Assembly (NCBI GenBank): GCA_937941095.1
Contig: CALDYJ010000109.1
Location: forward strand, 1-46,062
Source: an uncultured Saprospiraceae bacterium
GTDB lineage: Bacteria; Bacteroidota; Bacteroidia; Chitinophagales; Saprospiraceae
Length of the DNA: 46,062 nucleotides
Reading direction: 5' to 3'
Shown piece by piece: positions 20,661 through 30,881 of this stretch. How positions within the stretch are numbered: position 1 is the stretch's first letter; the number at the start of each line of letters is the position of its first letter. The notes beneath the pieces are model-generated. The model saw only the letters and a program-made list of their open reading frames with translations, was not told where the DNA came from and did no database searches. The position numbers and the translations under genes are program-made.

Positions 20661-21212
20661 TTAACCAGCAGTCTTACCCTGCTTACGTCTAATTTGTTCT
20701 CCTTCAAATCTAATTCCTTTCCCTTTATAAGGTTCTGGTTTTCTAAATCCTCTAATCTTTGCAGCGACCTGTCCAACAAGTTGCTTATCGATACTTTCTA
20801 AATGGATTTTAGGAGGTTGTCCTTTTTCCATAACAGCATCAAGTTTTACATCATCAGGAACATAAAAGAAAATTGGGTGAGAATAACCTAAACTCAATTC
20901 CAATAAATTTCCTGTATTAGCACATCTATAACCTACACCATGTAACTCAAGTGTTTTTTTACACCCTTCTGTTACACCTGTAATCATGTTATTGATTAAT
21001 GAACGATACAAGCCATGCATTGACTTGCTTCTTTTTTGTTCATTGTGTCTTTTAACCACCATGGTACCGTCTTCCATTTCCAAGCTCAAACCAGCATCTA
21101 CTTGCTGTTTAAGTTCTCCTTTTGGTCCTTTCACAGTTACCATGTTTCCTTTAGAAACATCTATAGTAACTCCTGCTGGGATTGATATTGGTGCATTTCC
21201 TATTCTAGACAT
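20661..21212 (-). CDS. rplF: Ribosomal protein uL6
   Basis: This large-subunit protein near the GTPase-associated centre has 183 residues in two repeated alpha/beta domains. It starts MSRIGNAPISIPAGVTIDVSKGN and ends with the signature PEPYKGKGIRFEGEQIRRKQGKTAG. The SHPIFFYVPDDVKLDA segment marks the second domain. Confidence 0.98.
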   Translation of the reverse strand: MSRIGNAPISIPAGVTIDVSKGNMVTVKGPKGELKQQVDAGLSLEMEDGTMVVKRHNEQKRSKSMHGLYRSLINNMITGVTEGCKKTLELHGVGYRCANTGNLLELSLGYSHPIFFYVPDDVKLDAVMEKGQPPKIHLESIDKQLVGQVAAKIRGFRKPEPYKGKGIRFEGEQIRRKQGKTAG

Positions 21213-21227
21213 CTTTTTATATTTATT

Positions 21228-21632
21228 CTAGTATACGTAACAAATCAATTCTCCTCCTACATTGTCTTTACGAGCTTTTTTATCAGTCATAAGACCTTTA
21301 GAGGTTGAAACGATACAAATTCCTAAGCCATTGATGATTAAAGGAATTTCAGTAGATCCAGAATATTTTCTCAATCCGGATTTCGAAAGTCTTCCTAATT
21401 TTGTGATTGCAGGTTTTTTCGTTTCATTATCATACTTAAGTGCTATATTAATTAGCCCTTGCTTGCCCGCATCGTCATCAAATTTATATTTCAAGATATA
21501 ACCTTGATCATACAAGATCTCTGTTATACTTTTTTTCATTTTTGAAGCAGGAATTTTAACAATACGGTGACCTGCTCTTTGAGCATTTCTCACTCTTGTC
21601 AAATAATCTGCTATTGGATCAGTTACTGCCAT
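21228..21632 (-). CDS. rpsH: Ribosomal protein uS8
   Basis: This primary 16S-binding protein of the central domain regulates the spc operon in other bacteria. The 134 residues begin MAVTDPIADYLTRVRNAQ and include the C-terminal RNA-binding turn STSKGLMTDKKARKDNVGGELICYVY. Nothing resembling an S8 operator could be confirmed by eye near rplE. Confidence 0.98.
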   Translation of the reverse strand: MAVTDPIADYLTRVRNAQRAGHRIVKIPASKMKKSITEILYDQGYILKYKFDDDAGKQGLINIALKYDNETKKPAITKLGRLSKSGLRKYSGSTEIPLIINGLGICIVSTSKGLMTDKKARKDNVGGELICYVY

Positions 21633-21652
21633 TGATTCTTATATTTATTTTG

Positions 21653-21922
21653 TTACCAGCTAGCTTTTGTTATTCCTGGTATTTTTCCTTCGAGTGCCAT
21701 TTTTCTAAACATTACTCTACAGATACCAAATTTTCTCATGTAGCCTTTAGGTCTTCCAGTTAGCTTGCATCTATTATGCAATCTCTTTCTCGAAGAATTT
21801 CTTGGAAGTTTATCTAAAGCATCCCAATCTCCAGCTTCTTTAAGTTTTTTTCTAAGATCAGCATGTTTGGCCACCATTTTGGCTCTTTTTACTTCTCTTG
21901 CTATAACTGATTTTCTTGCCAT
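21653..21922 (-). CDS. rpsN: Ribosomal protein uS14, zinc-free form
   Basis: This 89-residue small-subunit head protein is the long variant lacking the C-x2-C...C-x2-C zinc site. Only two isolated Cys occur, in [20 protein letters not shown]. With the zinc-free L36 and S4 in the same cluster, it suggests that this set of ribosomal proteins has low zinc demand. The end [10 protein letters not shown] is conserved. Confidence 0.97.
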   Translation of the reverse strand: MARKSVIAREVKRAKMVAKHADLRKKLKEAGDWDALDKLPRNSSRKRLHNRCKLTGRPKGYMRKFGICRVMFRKMALEGKIPGITKASW

Positions 21923-21930
21923 GATTAATT

Positions 21931-22488
21931 TTAATTTCTTTGGTTTTTAAATGGAAGGCCCATCTCTTTTAAAAGAGCTAAGGCTTCAGCATCAGTTTTT
22001 GCAGTTGTTACAAAACTAATGTCCATACCAGTTATCTTATTTACTTTATCGATATCGATTTCAGGAAATATTATCTGTTCGGTAATACCCATTGAGTAAT
22101 TACCTCTTCCATCAAAACTTTTATCGTTAATGCCTCTAAAATCTCTTACCCTTGGCAAAGCAACGGTAACAAGTCTATCAAGGAATTCAAACATTTTTGT
22201 TGCTCTTAAGGTTACCCTTGTTCCAATCACCATTCCTTCTCTCAGTTTAAAGTTTGAAACTGATTTTTTTGCTACTGTAGGAACAGCTTTTTGGCCTGCA
22301 ATGTTAGACATTTCTACTCTTGCCGTTTCTGCTAGCTTCTTATCTTGAGATGCCATTCCAACACCTTGATTTAAGCAAATCTTTACAAGTTTCGGCACTT
22401 GCATGACTGTCTTATATTTAAATTGCTCCATTAATTTTGGGACAACTTCTTCTTTGTACTTGGTCTCTAATCTAGGTATATAACTCAT
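21931..22488 (-). CDS. rplE: Ribosomal protein uL5
   Basis: This 5S rRNA- and P-site tRNA-contacting protein has 185 residues. Motifs are [37 protein letters not shown] and [31 protein letters not shown], ending in [11 protein letters not shown]. Its ATG overlaps the rplX stop by one base (TAATG), which implies coupled translation. Confidence 0.98.
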   Translation of the reverse strand: MSYIPRLETKYKEEVVPKLMEQFKYKTVMQVPKLVKICLNQGVGMASQDKKLAETARVEMSNIAGQKAVPTVAKKSVSNFKLREGMVIGTRVTLRATKMFEFLDRLVTVALPRVRDFRGINDKSFDGRGNYSMGITEQIIFPEIDIDKVNKITGMDISFVTTAKTDAEALALLKEMGLPFKNQRN

Positions 22489-22838
22489 TACTTAATTATT
22501 TCACCGGATTTCTTGGCATAGCGAACTAGCTTACCGTCAACTAATTTTCTTCCTGTTCTTGTCGGCTCACCTGTTTTAGGATCAACCAACATTAAATTTG
22601 ATATATCGATTGGTGTTGAAATATCATTTATTCCTCCAGGCGCTTCGTTCGTAGGTTTTGTGTGTTTCTTTCTAATGTTCACATTTTCTACAACTGCCTT
22701 ATTTTTTCCTGGAAACACCTTCACTACTTCTCCACTTGTTCCTTTATAAGCTCCAGAGATTACTTGTACAGTATCTCCTTTCTTAATTTTAATCTTGAAG
22801 GTTTTCTTCTTGTTACTTGTTTTATTCTTGATAGACAT
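22488..22838 (-). CDS. rplX: Ribosomal protein uL24
   Basis: This assembly-initiating large-subunit protein has 116 residues. It has the KOW motif ([38 protein letters not shown]), followed by the [12 protein letters not shown] segment and a basic C-terminus. The N-terminus carries a Lys-rich stretch. Its stop overlaps the rplE start. Confidence 0.98.
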   Translation of the reverse strand: MSIKNKTSNKKKTFKIKIKKGDTVQVISGAYKGTSGEVVKVFPGKNKAVVENVNIRKKHTKPTNEAPGGINDISTPIDISNLMLVDPKTGEPTRTGRKLVDGKLVRYAKKSGEIIK

Positions 22839-22848
22839 TCTGATTGAT

Positions 22849-23214
22849 TTATAGTACCTCAGGTGCTAATGAAACAATTCTCATATAATCTTTATCTCTT
22901 AGTTCTCTTGCTACTGGGCCAAAAATACGTGTACCTCTAGGTTCATCTGAGGCATCTAATAATACGACGGCATTGTCATCAAATCTAATATAGGTTCCGT
23001 CTTTTCTTCTTATTTCTTTCCTGGTTCTAACAACTACTGCTTTTGAAACCGTTCCTTTTTTTACTCCACCTGGAGAGGCATCTTTAACTGACACAACAAT
23101 TTGATCACCTACAGAGGCATACCTTCTTTTAGATCCTCCAAGTACTCTTATACAAAGGACTTCTTTTGCGCCGCTATTATCAGCTACTTTTAATCTTGAT
23201 TCTTGCTGTATCAT
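22849..23214 (-). CDS. rplN: Ribosomal protein uL14
   Basis: This large-subunit protein at the subunit interface has 121 residues. It begins [28 protein letters not shown] and carries [23 protein letters not shown] and the end [10 protein letters not shown]. All are highly conserved; nothing is odd. Confidence 0.98.
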   Translation of the reverse strand: MIQQESRLKVADNSGAKEVLCIRVLGGSKRRYASVGDQIVVSVKDASPGGVKKGTVSKAVVVRTRKEIRRKDGTYIRFDDNAVVLLDASDEPRGTRIFGPVARELRDKDYMRIVSLAPEVL

Positions 23215-23248
23215 TTTCTTTTTATTAGGGTCATTTCAGACCATTTTA

Positions 23249-23521
23249 TTACTTAGCTCTGTCGATAATTTCTACCAAACGCCATCTTTTTCTTTTACTT
23301 AATGGCCTTGATTCTACTATTTTAACCGTATCTCCTACGTTACACTCATTCTTTTCATCATGAGCCATAAATTTCTTGCTCTTCTTAAGATACTTCCCAT
23401 AAATAGGGTGCATAATTTGTCTTACTACACTAATGGTAATTGACTTATCCATTGATGAACTAGTCACCACACCAACTCTTGACTTCCTATGCTTTTGCTT
23501 TATTTCAGTTACTTCTGACAT
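23249..23521 (-). CDS. rpsQ: Ribosomal protein uS17
   Basis: This 16S-binding OB-fold protein has 90 residues. The core is [42 protein letters not shown], then [23 protein letters not shown]. It is 5 bp from rpmC in the S10 cluster order. Confidence 0.98.
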   Translation of the reverse strand: MSEVTEIKQKHRKSRVGVVTSSSMDKSITISVVRQIMHPIYGKYLKKSKKFMAHDEKNECNVGDTVKIVESRPLSKRKRWRLVEIIDRAK

Positions 23522-23526
23522 AAGTC

Positions 23527-23790
23527 TTATCGTTTATTTTTTCTTCTTCTTCTAATTTTTGATCTACCAGCTATTTCTTCTGGTGTCATTGCTTTAAGCT
23601 GTCTTCTTCTATCTTCAGCTAACAACCTTGCAACATCCCTTCTTACTTCTCTTAGTTGAAGAGGATTGTCAAGACCTTTAACAGAGTGATCAAACTTTAA
23701 CTTCTGAAACTGAGTTTGTGTACTTTCAATTTCAGCTTGTAGATCAGCGTCTGAAAATTCTTGAAGTTCTAAATATTTTTTTGTAGCCAT
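23527..23790 (-). CDS. rpmC: Ribosomal protein uL29 with basic C-terminal tail
   Basis: This exit-tunnel protein helps to dock trigger factor and SRP. The core ([49 protein letters not shown]) is standard. The protein has 87 residues compared with about 65 in many bacteria, because of a C-terminal extension of about 20 residues ending in an Arg/Lys stretch (RRRRKNKR). Confidence 0.96.
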   Translation of the reverse strand: MATKKYLELQEFSDADLQAEIESTQTQFQKLKFDHSVKGLDNPLQLREVRRDVARLLAEDRRRQLKAMTPEEIAGRSKIRRRRKNKR

Positions 23791-23810
23791 GGCTAAATTA
23801 TATTTCTATG

Positions 23811-24230
23811 CTATTGATCAAAATCTCTTCTCACAACAAATTTTGTGAGTAATGGTAATTTTTGAGCTGCAAGTCTCAATGCTTCTTTAGCAGTCTCTAA
23901 TGGTACACCGTCCATTTCAAACATTATTCTACCCGGTTTTACTTGAGCAACATAATGGTCTAAAGCTCCTTTTCCCTTTCCCATCCGAACCTCTTGTGGT
24001 TTTGATGTAATCGGTTTGTCTGGAAAAATTCTGATCCAAACTCTACCCTCTCTTTTCATGTACCTCGTCATGGCCACACGGGCTGCTTCTATCTGTCTGT
24101 TAGTGATTCTTCCCGAACCTAAAGATTTTAAGCCAAAAGAACCAAAACTAATGGTGCTACCTCTATAGGCAATCCCTGTATTTCTTCCTTTATGTGCTTT
24201 TCTATATTTAGTCCTTTTCGGTTGTAACAT
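23811..24230 (-). CDS. rplP: Ribosomal protein uL16
   Basis: This late-assembly protein near the A-site tRNA elbow has 139 residues. It begins [17 protein letters not shown] and has [34 protein letters not shown] and [30 protein letters not shown] 73-bp spacer separates it from rpsC, with a -7 promoter element, so it may lead an internal transcript. Confidence 0.98.
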   Translation of the reverse strand: MLQPKRTKYRKAHKGRNTGIAYRGSTISFGSFGLKSLGSGRITNRQIEAARVAMTRYMKREGRVWIRIFPDKPITSKPQEVRMGKGKGALDHYVAQVKPGRIMFEMDGVPLETAKEALRLAAQKLPLLTKFVVRRDFDQ

Positions 24231-24279
24231 CTTCTTATTTTTCTATTAAATATGGCTCCTAAGCCCCAAAAAAGTTGGG

Positions 24280-24287
24280 CAAAGGTA
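24280..24287 (-). promoter_or_regulatory. Candidate -7 element in the rpsC-rplP spacer
   Basis: TACCTTTG on the minus strand fits TAnnTTTG and lies 50 bp before rplP. It is followed on the transcript by a GC-rich hairpin (CCCAA / TTGGG around 24264-24279). No TTG is seen at -33. It could be an internal promoter, and the hairpin could attenuate read-through. Confidence 0.35.
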
Positions 24288-24303
24288 CAGCTTTTTTTCT
24301 TTA

Positions 24304-25035
24304 TTATCTTCGATTTTGATTTCTACCTCCTCTACCTCCTCTTCTATCTCCGCCTCTTCTATCAGAACGCTTACCTTTATCCACTCCAACATTTGGAGAA
24401 AGGTCTCTTTTACCTAAAACTTCTCCTTTACATATCCATACCTTAACCCCAATTTTTCCATATACAGTAAGGGCTTCAACAAGGGCATAATCTATGTCTG
24501 CTCTAAAGGTATGTAAAGGAGTTCTACCTTCTTTATATTCTTCGGATCTTGCCATTTCCGCTCCATTCAATCTCCCAGAGATTCTAATCTTGATCCCTTC
24601 AGCTCCTGCACGAATTGCAGATTGAATCGCCATTTTAATAGCTCTTCTATAATTTATTCTTGCTTCAATTTGCTTAGCAACTTGCTCTCCTACTATATAA
24701 GCATCCATTTCAGGTTTTCTGATTTCAACGATGTTGATTTGGATGTCTTTACTGGTCAACTTTTTCAACTCCTCTTTAATTCTATCTACTTCTGATCCAC
24801 CTTTGCCAATGATAATACCTGGTCTAGAAGTATGGATGGTTACCGTGATTCTTTTTAGGGTTCTTTCTATGATAATTCTAGAAATTCCTCCTTTAGAGAT
24901 ACGGGCTCTCATGTATTTTCTGATCCTCTCATCTTCTACCACCTTATCACCAAAATCATTTCCTCCAAACCAGTTGGATTCCCATCCTTTGATGATCCCT
25001 AATCTATTACCTATTGGATTTGTCTTTTGACCCAT
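24304..25035 (-). CDS. rpsC: Ribosomal protein uS3
   Basis: This small-subunit mRNA-entry protein has 243 residues. It has the KH domain ([29 protein letters not shown]) and the C-terminal domain ([50 protein letters not shown]). The tail after about residue 220 is an Arg/Gly-rich stretch ([19 protein letters not shown]), somewhat longer and more basic than usual. Confidence 0.98.
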   Translation of the reverse strand: MGQKTNPIGNRLGIIKGWESNWFGGNDFGDKVVEDERIRKYMRARISKGGISRIIIERTLKRITVTIHTSRPGIIIGKGGSEVDRIKEELKKLTSKDIQINIVEIRKPEMDAYIVGEQVAKQIEARINYRRAIKMAIQSAIRAGAEGIKIRISGRLNGAEMARSEEYKEGRTPLHTFRADIDYALVEALTVYGKIGVKVWICKGEVLGKRDLSPNVGVDKGKRSDRRGGDRRGGRGGRNQNRR

Positions 25036-25052
25036 TATTAATTATTTAAAAT

Positions 25053-25445
25053 TTATTCTTCTTCTCCTGCTGTATTAGAAGCTTTATCTAATTCAGTTGG
25101 TTTTCTATTTTCAACTATAATTGTTACATGGTTAGTACGTTTTCTGATTCTATGAGCTCTACCATGTGGCGCTGGTCTAAACCTTTTAAGCATAAAGCCT
25201 TTGTTTACCAATGCTGTTTTTACATAGAGGTCATGATCATCTGCACTTACCGTTTGTCCATTTTTGTATTCCCAATTTGCAATAGCAGAAAGGAGCACTT
25301 TTTCTGCGAATGTTGCAGCTTCTTTTTTCGTAAACTTTAGGATATCTAAAGCTTCACTAATATTTCTTCCTCTTATGTTATCTACCACTAGTCTCATTTT
25401 TCTTTCAGACAAAGGGCAGTTTTTTAATTTAGCTAATGCTTCCAT
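25053..25445 (-). CDS. rplV: Ribosomal protein uL22
   Basis: This 23S-binding protein lines the exit tunnel. The 130 residues include SERKMRLVVDNIRGRNISEALDILKF and the beta-hairpin loop (FMLKRFRPAPHGRAHRIRKRTNHVTIIVE) that reaches into the tunnel and where macrolide resistance changes occur in other bacteria; no change is evident by eye. It ends in an acidic tail. Confidence 0.98.
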   Translation of the reverse strand: MEALAKLKNCPLSERKMRLVVDNIRGRNISEALDILKFTKKEAATFAEKVLLSAIANWEYKNGQTVSADDHDLYVKTALVNKGFMLKRFRPAPHGRAHRIRKRTNHVTIIVENRKPTELDKASNTAGEEE

Positions 25446-25467
25446 GTTCTTAATTTTCTATAAGTGA

Positions 25468-25731
25468 TTATCTGTTACCAGAGTGTCCTTTATATGTTCT
25501 AGTCGGAGAAAATTCACCTAATTTATGACCGACCATATTTTCAGTGACAAATACAGGGATAAATGTTTTTCCATTATGAACGGCAATAGTTTCTCCAACC
25601 ATATCAGGAATAATCATTGAAGACCTAGACCATGTTTTAATTACGGTCTTTTTCTTTGATTCCTTTGCCTTTCCTATTTTGGACATCAACTTATGAAAAA
25701 CATAAGGCCCTTTTTTTATTGATCTAGCCAT
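25468..25731 (-). CDS. rpsS: Ribosomal protein uS19
   Basis: This small-subunit head protein has 87 residues. It begins [16 protein letters not shown] and has [50 protein letters not shown]. It is 2 bp after the rplB stop, a tightly packed pair. Confidence 0.98.
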   Translation of the reverse strand: MARSIKKGPYVFHKLMSKIGKAKESKKKTVIKTWSRSSMIIPDMVGETIAVHNGKTFIPVFVTENMVGHKLGEFSPTRTYKGHSGNR

Positions 25732-25733
25732 TA

Positions 25734-26570
25734 TTACTTCTTATTTTTCTTCTTTCTCTTTGAAATAATCATTTTATCAGAATACTTCTTTAGCTTTCTA
25801 GTTTTTTGACCTTTAGCCATGATACCTGTTCTTGATCTTGGGTGACCACCTGAAGACTTACCTTCACCACCACCCATTGGGTGATCAACTGGATTCATTG
25901 CTACCCCTCTTGTTCTAGGTCTTCTTCCTAACCATCTTTTTCTTCCAGCTTTTCCTAATACTTGCTGTCCATGATCAGGGTTAGAAGTAGATCCAATAGT
26001 TGCTCTACACGATAGAAGTACTTTTCTTACTTCACCAGAAGGAAGTCTGACAGATGCATATTTATCTTCTCTTCCCATTAGTGTTCCGTAAGTCCCTGCA
26101 CTTCTCGCCAATGCAGCTCCTTTTCCTGGTTTCAATTCAATTGCATGAATTACAGAACCTAGAGGAATGTCAGCAAGAAACATCGTGTTCCCAACATTAG
26201 GTGTTGCATTTTTTCCAGAAATTACTTTATCTCCAACTTTTAAACCATCCGGAGCAATGATGTAAGTTTTATCACTGTTTTCATATTGCAATAAAGCAAT
26301 GAATGCAGATCTATTTGGATCGTATTCAATAGAAAGTACTTCAGCTTGAAAACCGTCATTATTTCTTTTGAAATCTATGATTCTATATCTACGTTTATGT
26401 CCACCACCACGGTAGCGCATAGTCATTCTACCCTTATTGTTACGCCCACCTGTTCTTTTGATCGGCGCCAATAAACTTTTTTCAGGTTTAGACTTAGTGA
26501 TTTCAGAAAAGGTATTACCTACTCTAAATCTAGTACCTGGTGTTATTGGATTGTATTTTTTAGTTGGCAT
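25734..26570 (-). CDS. rplB: Ribosomal protein uL2
   Basis: This large-subunit protein is essential for subunit association and peptidyl transfer. The 278 residues contain the conserved functional loop [22 protein letters not shown], with the His important for peptidyl transferase in other species. The SH3/OB core ([22 protein letters not shown]) is also visible, and it ends in a Lys-rich tail. Confidence 0.98.
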   Translation of the reverse strand: MPTKKYNPITPGTRFRVGNTFSEITKSKPEKSLLAPIKRTGGRNNKGRMTMRYRGGGHKRRYRIIDFKRNNDGFQAEVLSIEYDPNRSAFIALLQYENSDKTYIIAPDGLKVGDKVISGKNATPNVGNTMFLADIPLGSVIHAIELKPGKGAALARSAGTYGTLMGREDKYASVRLPSGEVRKVLLSCRATIGSTSNPDHGQQVLGKAGRKRWLGRRPRTRGVAMNPVDHPMGGGEGKSSGGHPRSRTGIMAKGQKTRKLKKYSDKMIISKRKKKNKK

Positions 26571-26592
26571 AATGCTCTCTTTTCAATTAATA

Positions 26593-26889
26593 TTACATGT
26601 CACCGTAGAGGTCAAGTACTTCTCCTTCAACTAAAGTCACAATTGCTTTTTTGAAAGAAGAAACTCTACCTTTTACCATTCCAGCTTTAGTGTTTCTGCT
26701 TTTTGTTTTACCTGGCATCACCATAGTATTTACTCTTTCAACATTAACTCCGTATGCTTTTTCGATGGCATTACGAATCTCAATCTTGTTAGCTCTTCTG
26801 TGCACCACGAAAGAGTATTGACCTCTTTTTTCAGATAGCACTTCAGATTTTTCAGTGATTACTGGTTTAACTAAAATTTGCTTTTTCAT
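26593..26889 (-). CDS. rplW: Ribosomal protein uL23
   Basis: This exit-tunnel docking site for trigger factor and SRP is 98 residues from the chosen start. It begins MKKQILVKPVITEKSE and has NKIEIRNAIEKAYGVNVERVNTMVMPGKTKSR. A longer reading from 26916 would add nine non-family residues and overlap the rplD stop by 20 bp, so the ATG at 26889 is preferred. Confidence 0.97.
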   Translation of the reverse strand: MKKQILVKPVITEKSEVLSEKRGQYSFVVHRRANKIEIRNAIEKAYGVNVERVNTMVMPGKTKSRNTKAGMVKGRVSSFKKAIVTLVEGEVLDLYGDM

Positions 26890-26896
26890 TATAATC

Positions 26897-27526
26897 CTAT
26901 TTGCTGAATTGCTCAATCAGTTTTCCTACTGAGCTTTCGCTCAAGACAACTGAATTAGCTTTCATAATGTCGTAAGTATTTAATTCATTGGCGCTTTTAA
27001 TGTTAGCGTTTTGAATGTTTCTACCTGACAAATAAACAACTTTGTCATGTTCGCCTGTGATTAACAATAATTTCTTACCCGTTAAATCTAGGTTATTAAT
27101 GATGTTATTAAATTCTTTTGTTTTAGGTGAGTCAAAAGTAAAATCTTCAACCACCATCAAGCTTCCAGAAGCAGCTTTGACACTCAAAGCACATTTTCTT
27201 GCTAATGCTTTGACCTTTTTATTCAACTTCAAGTTATAAGTTCTAGGTCTAGGTCCAAACACTCTACCACCACCTCTAAATAGAGGGTTTTTGATGTCAC
27301 CGAATCTAGCGGTACCTGTTCCTTTCTGCTTTTTTATCTTCTTAGTGGAGCCTTTAACCTCTCCTCTTTCTTTTGCTTTATGTGTCCCTTGTCTTTTGTT
27401 AGCAAGATGTTGCTTAACATCAAGGTATACAGCATGCTGATTAGCATCAACACCGAAAATATTATCAGGCAAATCAATAGACTTTCCTGTTTTACTACCC
27501 TGTATATTTAATACGTCAAGTTTCAT
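26897..27526 (-). CDS. rplD: Ribosomal protein uL4
   Basis: This large-subunit protein lines the exit tunnel. The 209 residues include the tunnel loop (KGTGTARFGDIKNPLFRGGGRVFGPRPRTY). In other bacteria it represses the S10 operon. The start is 6 bp after rplC. Confidence 0.98.
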   Translation of the reverse strand: MKLDVLNIQGSKTGKSIDLPDNIFGVDANQHAVYLDVKQHLANKRQGTHKAKERGEVKGSTKKIKKQKGTGTARFGDIKNPLFRGGGRVFGPRPRTYNLKLNKKVKALARKCALSVKAASGSLMVVEDFTFDSPKTKEFNNIINNLDLTGKKLLLITGEHDKVVYLSGRNIQNANIKSANELNTYDIMKANSVVLSESSVGKLIEQFSK

Positions 27527-27532
27527 TCTTGA

Positions 27533-28207
27533 TTATTTTTCTAAGATTACAAATGCACCCTTATGACCTGGCACAGCTCCTTTGATAAGGATTAAGTTTT
27601 TGTCAGGGAATATTTTTATTACTTCTAAGTTTTTCACTTTAACTCTATCAGTACCCATTCTTCCCCCCATTCTCATTCCTTTGAATACTCTTGCTGGGTA
27701 TGAAGCTGCTCCAATAGAACCTGGAGATCTTTGCCTGTTGTGCTGACCGTGAGTAGCATCGTTTACACCTTTAAAGTTGTGTCTTTTTACAACACCTTGA
27801 AATCCTTTTCCTTTAGAAGTTCCGACTACACTGATCATATCGCCTTCAATAAAGACTTCAGAAACAGAGATAACATCCCCTAGTCCTTTTTCAGCGACAG
27901 CTGCAGGTTCTGCTCCTTCTTCAGAAGTAGGAGAAACCAAACCATCGACATCAAAATTTCTAAATTCTGACACCTTTTTCTTAGGTCCTGTGCCTGCTTT
28001 ATCAAAATGGGTAAGCAATGCTTTGGAAGTGTTTTTAGCTTTTGCATCGCCAAAACCCAACTGTAAAGCATTGTAGCCATCAGATTCTTCAGTTTTAACT
28101 TGTGTAATAACACAAGGTCCCGCTTGTACCAAAGTACAAGCTACGTTCTTACCAGCTTTATCATAAACGCTGGTCATTCCGATTTTCTGTCCAATTAATC
28201 CATTCAC
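27533..28207 (-). CDS. rplC: Ribosomal protein uL3 with an acidic insertion
   Basis: This early-assembly protein reaches the peptidyl transferase centre. The start ([39 protein letters not shown]) and the end loops ([40 protein letters not shown]) are standard. Between them, after about residue 91, lies an acidic, Ala/Pro-containing stretch ([17 protein letters not shown]) that is not typical and lengthens the protein to 224 residues. The spacer to rpsJ (90 bp) contains an inverted repeat. Confidence 0.97.
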   Translation of the reverse strand: MNGLIGQKIGMTSVYDKAGKNVACTLVQAGPCVITQVKTEESDGYNALQLGFGDAKAKNTSKALLTHFDKAGTGPKKKVSEFRNFDVDGLVSPTSEEGAEPAAVAEKGLGDVISVSEVFIEGDMISVVGTSKGKGFQGVVKRHNFKGVNDATHGQHNRQRSPGSIGAASYPARVFKGMRMGGRMGTDRVKVKNLEVIKIFPDKNLILIKGAVPGHKGAFVILEK

Positions 28208-28297
28208 GATTAATCTAGTTTTATATAGTATTCACCAAACATAGTGAAGACCCATTTCTAAATAAAGTAGGTATATAATATCAAAAAGCAGTATGCC

Positions 28298-28606
28298 TTA
28301 GGTGAGTTTGACTTGAATGTCAACTCCACTTGGCAGTTCCAACTTAGACAACGCGTCAACAGTTTTTTGTGTTGGCGTGTAGATTTCAATAAGGCGCTTG
28401 TGAGTGCGTAGCTGAAACTGCTCCCTAGATTTTTTGTTTACGTGAGGTGAACGTAAAACTGTAAAAATCTTTTTTTCAGTGGGCAGCGGAATCGGTCCGG
28501 TTATCACAGCACCACTTGTACGTACAGTCTTAACAATCTTCTCAGTAGATTTGTCTACTAGATTGTGATCATACGATCTAAGTTTGATTCTGATTTTCTG
28601 ATTCAT
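28298..28606 (-). CDS. rpsJ: Ribosomal protein uS10
   Basis: This small-subunit head protein has 102 residues; in other bacteria it also acts as NusE in antitermination. It has [38 protein letters not shown] and the end [14 protein letters not shown]. It starts the S10 operon, behind its own -33/-7 promoter. Confidence 0.98.
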   Translation of the reverse strand: MNQKIRIKLRSYDHNLVDKSTEKIVKTVRTSGAVITGPIPLPTEKKIFTVLRSPHVNKKSREQFQLRTHKRLIEIYTPTQKTVDALSKLELPSGVDIQVKLT

Positions 28607-28636
28607 TACCCTTATTAAATTCTAAAATATTCTTTA

Positions 28637-28656
28637 CAACCCTTGTTAAAGGGCTG
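28637..28656 (-). other. Inverted repeat next to the rpsJ promoter
   Basis: On the minus strand CAGCCCTT and AAGGGTTG pair (one G-U pair) around a TAAC loop. The repeat directly abuts the -7 element and overlaps the expected transcription start. It may be an operator or a 5'-end structure; no T run follows, so it is not an ordinary terminator of fusA. Confidence 0.4.
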
Positions 28657-28687
28657 CAAAGATAGTTTTTATTACATTAAAATCAAA
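28657..28687 (-). promoter_or_regulatory. Bacteroidota-type promoter of the S10 operon
   Basis: On the minus strand TTTG (28687-28684) is followed, 19 bp later, by TATCTTTG (28664-28657). Both elements and spacing fit the primary-sigma consensus. The rpsJ ATG lies 50 bp downstream. fusA ends at 28703, so rpsJ can be transcribed apart from the str operon. Confidence 0.7.
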
Positions 28688-28702
28688 CAGTAAAAGAAAA
28701 AA

Positions 28703-30838
28703 TTAAACCTTTACTGTTCCTTTTGCTTTTGCGATCACTTCATCAGCTACTCCTTTAGGAGCTGCTGCGTAATGCGAAAACTCCATTGTTGAATTTGCTC
28801 TTCCAGAAGTGATTGTTCTTAAAGAAGTTACATATCCAAACATTTCAGATAGTGGAACATCAGCTTGGATAGAAACTGCTCCTCCTGTTCTTGGCTCTTG
28901 AGACTTCGGTAAGCCTCTTCTTCTGTTTAAATCCCCAATTACTGATCCAGTGTATTCTTCTGGAGTCACTACTTCAAGTTTCATGATCGGTTCCATCAAT
29001 ACGGCACCTGACTTTGGCGCTGCAGCTCTAAAACCTTCTTTTGCACAAAGCTCAAAGGCAATAGGCTTAGAATCCACTGCGTGAGTCTTACCATCCACGA
29101 TGGTCACTTTCATTGAATCCATTGTATAACCAGCTAAAACACCGTTATCCATCATGGCTTTAAAACCTTTCTGGACAGATGGGAAGTATTCTTTAGGAAT
29201 AGATCCACCGGTAATTTTATTTACAAACTGAAGTTTTGTCTTTCCATTCTTAAATTCATCAGATTCTAAGAATTCTTCATCTGCAGGTCCCATAGAAAAT
29301 TCTATCTCGGCAAACAAACCAGATCCACCTGATTGTTTCTTCAATCTTTCTCTATGTTCTACAGTTTTAGTTAATGCTTCCTTATAGTTAACCTGAGGTT
29401 GTCCTTGGTTACATTCAACTTTAAATTCTCTTCTTAATCTATCGACGATAATTTCTAAGTGAAGCTCACCCATACCGCTAATCACAGTTTGGTTAGTGTC
29501 TTCATCGTATTTTACTTTAAACGTAGGATCTTCTTCAGCTAATTTTGCTAAAGCCATCCCTAACTTATCCATGTCTTTTTGAGACTTAGGTTCTACAGCA
29601 ACTCCGATTACTGGATCTGGGAAAGTCATACTTTCAAGAACAATAGGCTTGTCAAGATCACATAAGGTGTCACCAGTTCTGATGTCCTTAAATCCAACAC
29701 CTGCAGCAATATCACCAGCACTTACCCTTGGAATAGGATTTTGCTTATTAGAGTGCATTTGAAAGATTCTTGAAATTCTTTCTTTCTTTTCAGTTCTTGT
29801 ATTTAAAATATAAGATCCTGCATCTAGCGCTCCAGAGTAAACTCTAAAGAAACATAATCTTCCTACGAAAGGGTCAGTTGCAATTTTAAATGCTAAAGCG
29901 GCAAATGGTTCATTCTCGTCAGGCTTTCTTGATGTAGGTTCATCAGTTTTAGGATCGATTCCTTCTACTGCATCTACATCTAAAGGTGAAGGCAAGTAAG
30001 TACAAACGGCATCCAATAAAGCTTGAACTCCTTTGTTCTTAAATGCAGAACCACACATCATAGGTGTTATTGTCATATCAATGGCAGCCTTTCTGATTGC
30101 AGCCATCATTTCTTCTTTCGTAATTGAATCTGGATCATCAAAGAATTTCTCCATCAATGCTTCATCGTATTCAGCAACTGCTTCTACTAATTTCTCTCTG
30201 TATTCTTTTACTAGGTCAACCATGTCAGCAGGAATGTCAATCACTTCATAAGTCATCCCTCTATCTTCTTCATTCCAGACGATGGCTTCGTTAGTAATCA
30301 AATCGACAACACCTTTAAATGTTTCTTCTGCACCAATTGGTAATTGTAAAGGAATAGCATTAGCTCCTAACTTCTCTCTAACGTCATTTACTACGTGAAG
30401 AAAATCAGCACCTGATCTATCCATCTTATTTACAAAGCCAATTCTTGGTACCTTATATCTATCAGCTTGCCTCCAAACTGTCTCAGATTGAGGTTCAACT
30501 CCAGATACAGCGCAGAATAAAGCTACTGTACCATCTAACACACGTAAAGAACGTTCCACTTCAACAGTGAAATCAACGTGACCAGGAGTATCGATAATGT
30601 TTATCGCGTATTCTTGATCTTTCCATTCCCAAGATGTTTTTGTAGCAGCGGAAGTAATGGTAATACCTCTTTCTTGCTCTTGCTCCATCCAGTCCATTGT
30701 AGCTGCACCATCATGTACTTCTCCAATTTTGTGAGAAATACCAGTATAGTACAAAATACGTTCTGTGGTAGTTGTTTTCCCAGCATCGATGTGTGCAGCG
30801 ATGCCTATATTTCGGGTAAACTTCAGATCTTTTGACAT
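28703..30838 (-). CDS. fusA: Elongation factor G
   Basis: This is the translocation GTPase. The 711 residues begin with the G domain: P-loop AHIDAGKT at 15-22, switch region [14 protein letters not shown], and NKMDRSGAD. Domains II-V follow, including the domain IV loop region ([21 protein letters not shown]) and the C-terminal domain ([28 protein letters not shown]). It follows rpsG by 43 bp as in the str operon. No tuf gene follows; rpsJ is next. Confidence 0.98.
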   Translation of the reverse strand: MSKDLKFTRNIGIAAHIDAGKTTTTERILYYTGISHKIGEVHDGAATMDWMEQEQERGITITSAATKTSWEWKDQEYAINIIDTPGHVDFTVEVERSLRVLDGTVALFCAVSGVEPQSETVWRQADRYKVPRIGFVNKMDRSGADFLHVVNDVREKLGANAIPLQLPIGAEETFKGVVDLITNEAIVWNEEDRGMTYEVIDIPADMVDLVKEYREKLVEAVAEYDEALMEKFFDDPDSITKEEMMAAIRKAAIDMTITPMMCGSAFKNKGVQALLDAVCTYLPSPLDVDAVEGIDPKTDEPTSRKPDENEPFAALAFKIATDPFVGRLCFFRVYSGALDAGSYILNTRTEKKERISRIFQMHSNKQNPIPRVSAGDIAAGVGFKDIRTGDTLCDLDKPIVLESMTFPDPVIGVAVEPKSQKDMDKLGMALAKLAEEDPTFKVKYDEDTNQTVISGMGELHLEIIVDRLRREFKVECNQGQPQVNYKEALTKTVEHRERLKKQSGGSGLFAEIEFSMGPADEEFLESDEFKNGKTKLQFVNKITGGSIPKEYFPSVQKGFKAMMDNGVLAGYTMDSMKVTIVDGKTHAVDSKPIAFELCAKEGFRAAAPKSGAVLMEPIMKLEVVTPEEYTGSVIGDLNRRRGLPKSQEPRTGGAVSIQADVPLSEMFGYVTSLRTITSGRANSTMEFSHYAAAPKGVADEVIAKAKGTVKV

Positions 30839-30881
30839 GACTTAATTTGATTTATTATAAATGTTATGCTTATGGATTATA

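Noticed and set aside
26890..26916. Longer start for L23
   Set aside because: The extra residues do not match the family and overlap the rplD stop.
28231..28248. TATGTTTG (minus strand) in the rpsJ-rplC spacer as a promoter
   Set aside because: It fits the -7 consensus but lies in the loop of a small inverted repeat and has no TTG at -33; support is too weak for a feature.
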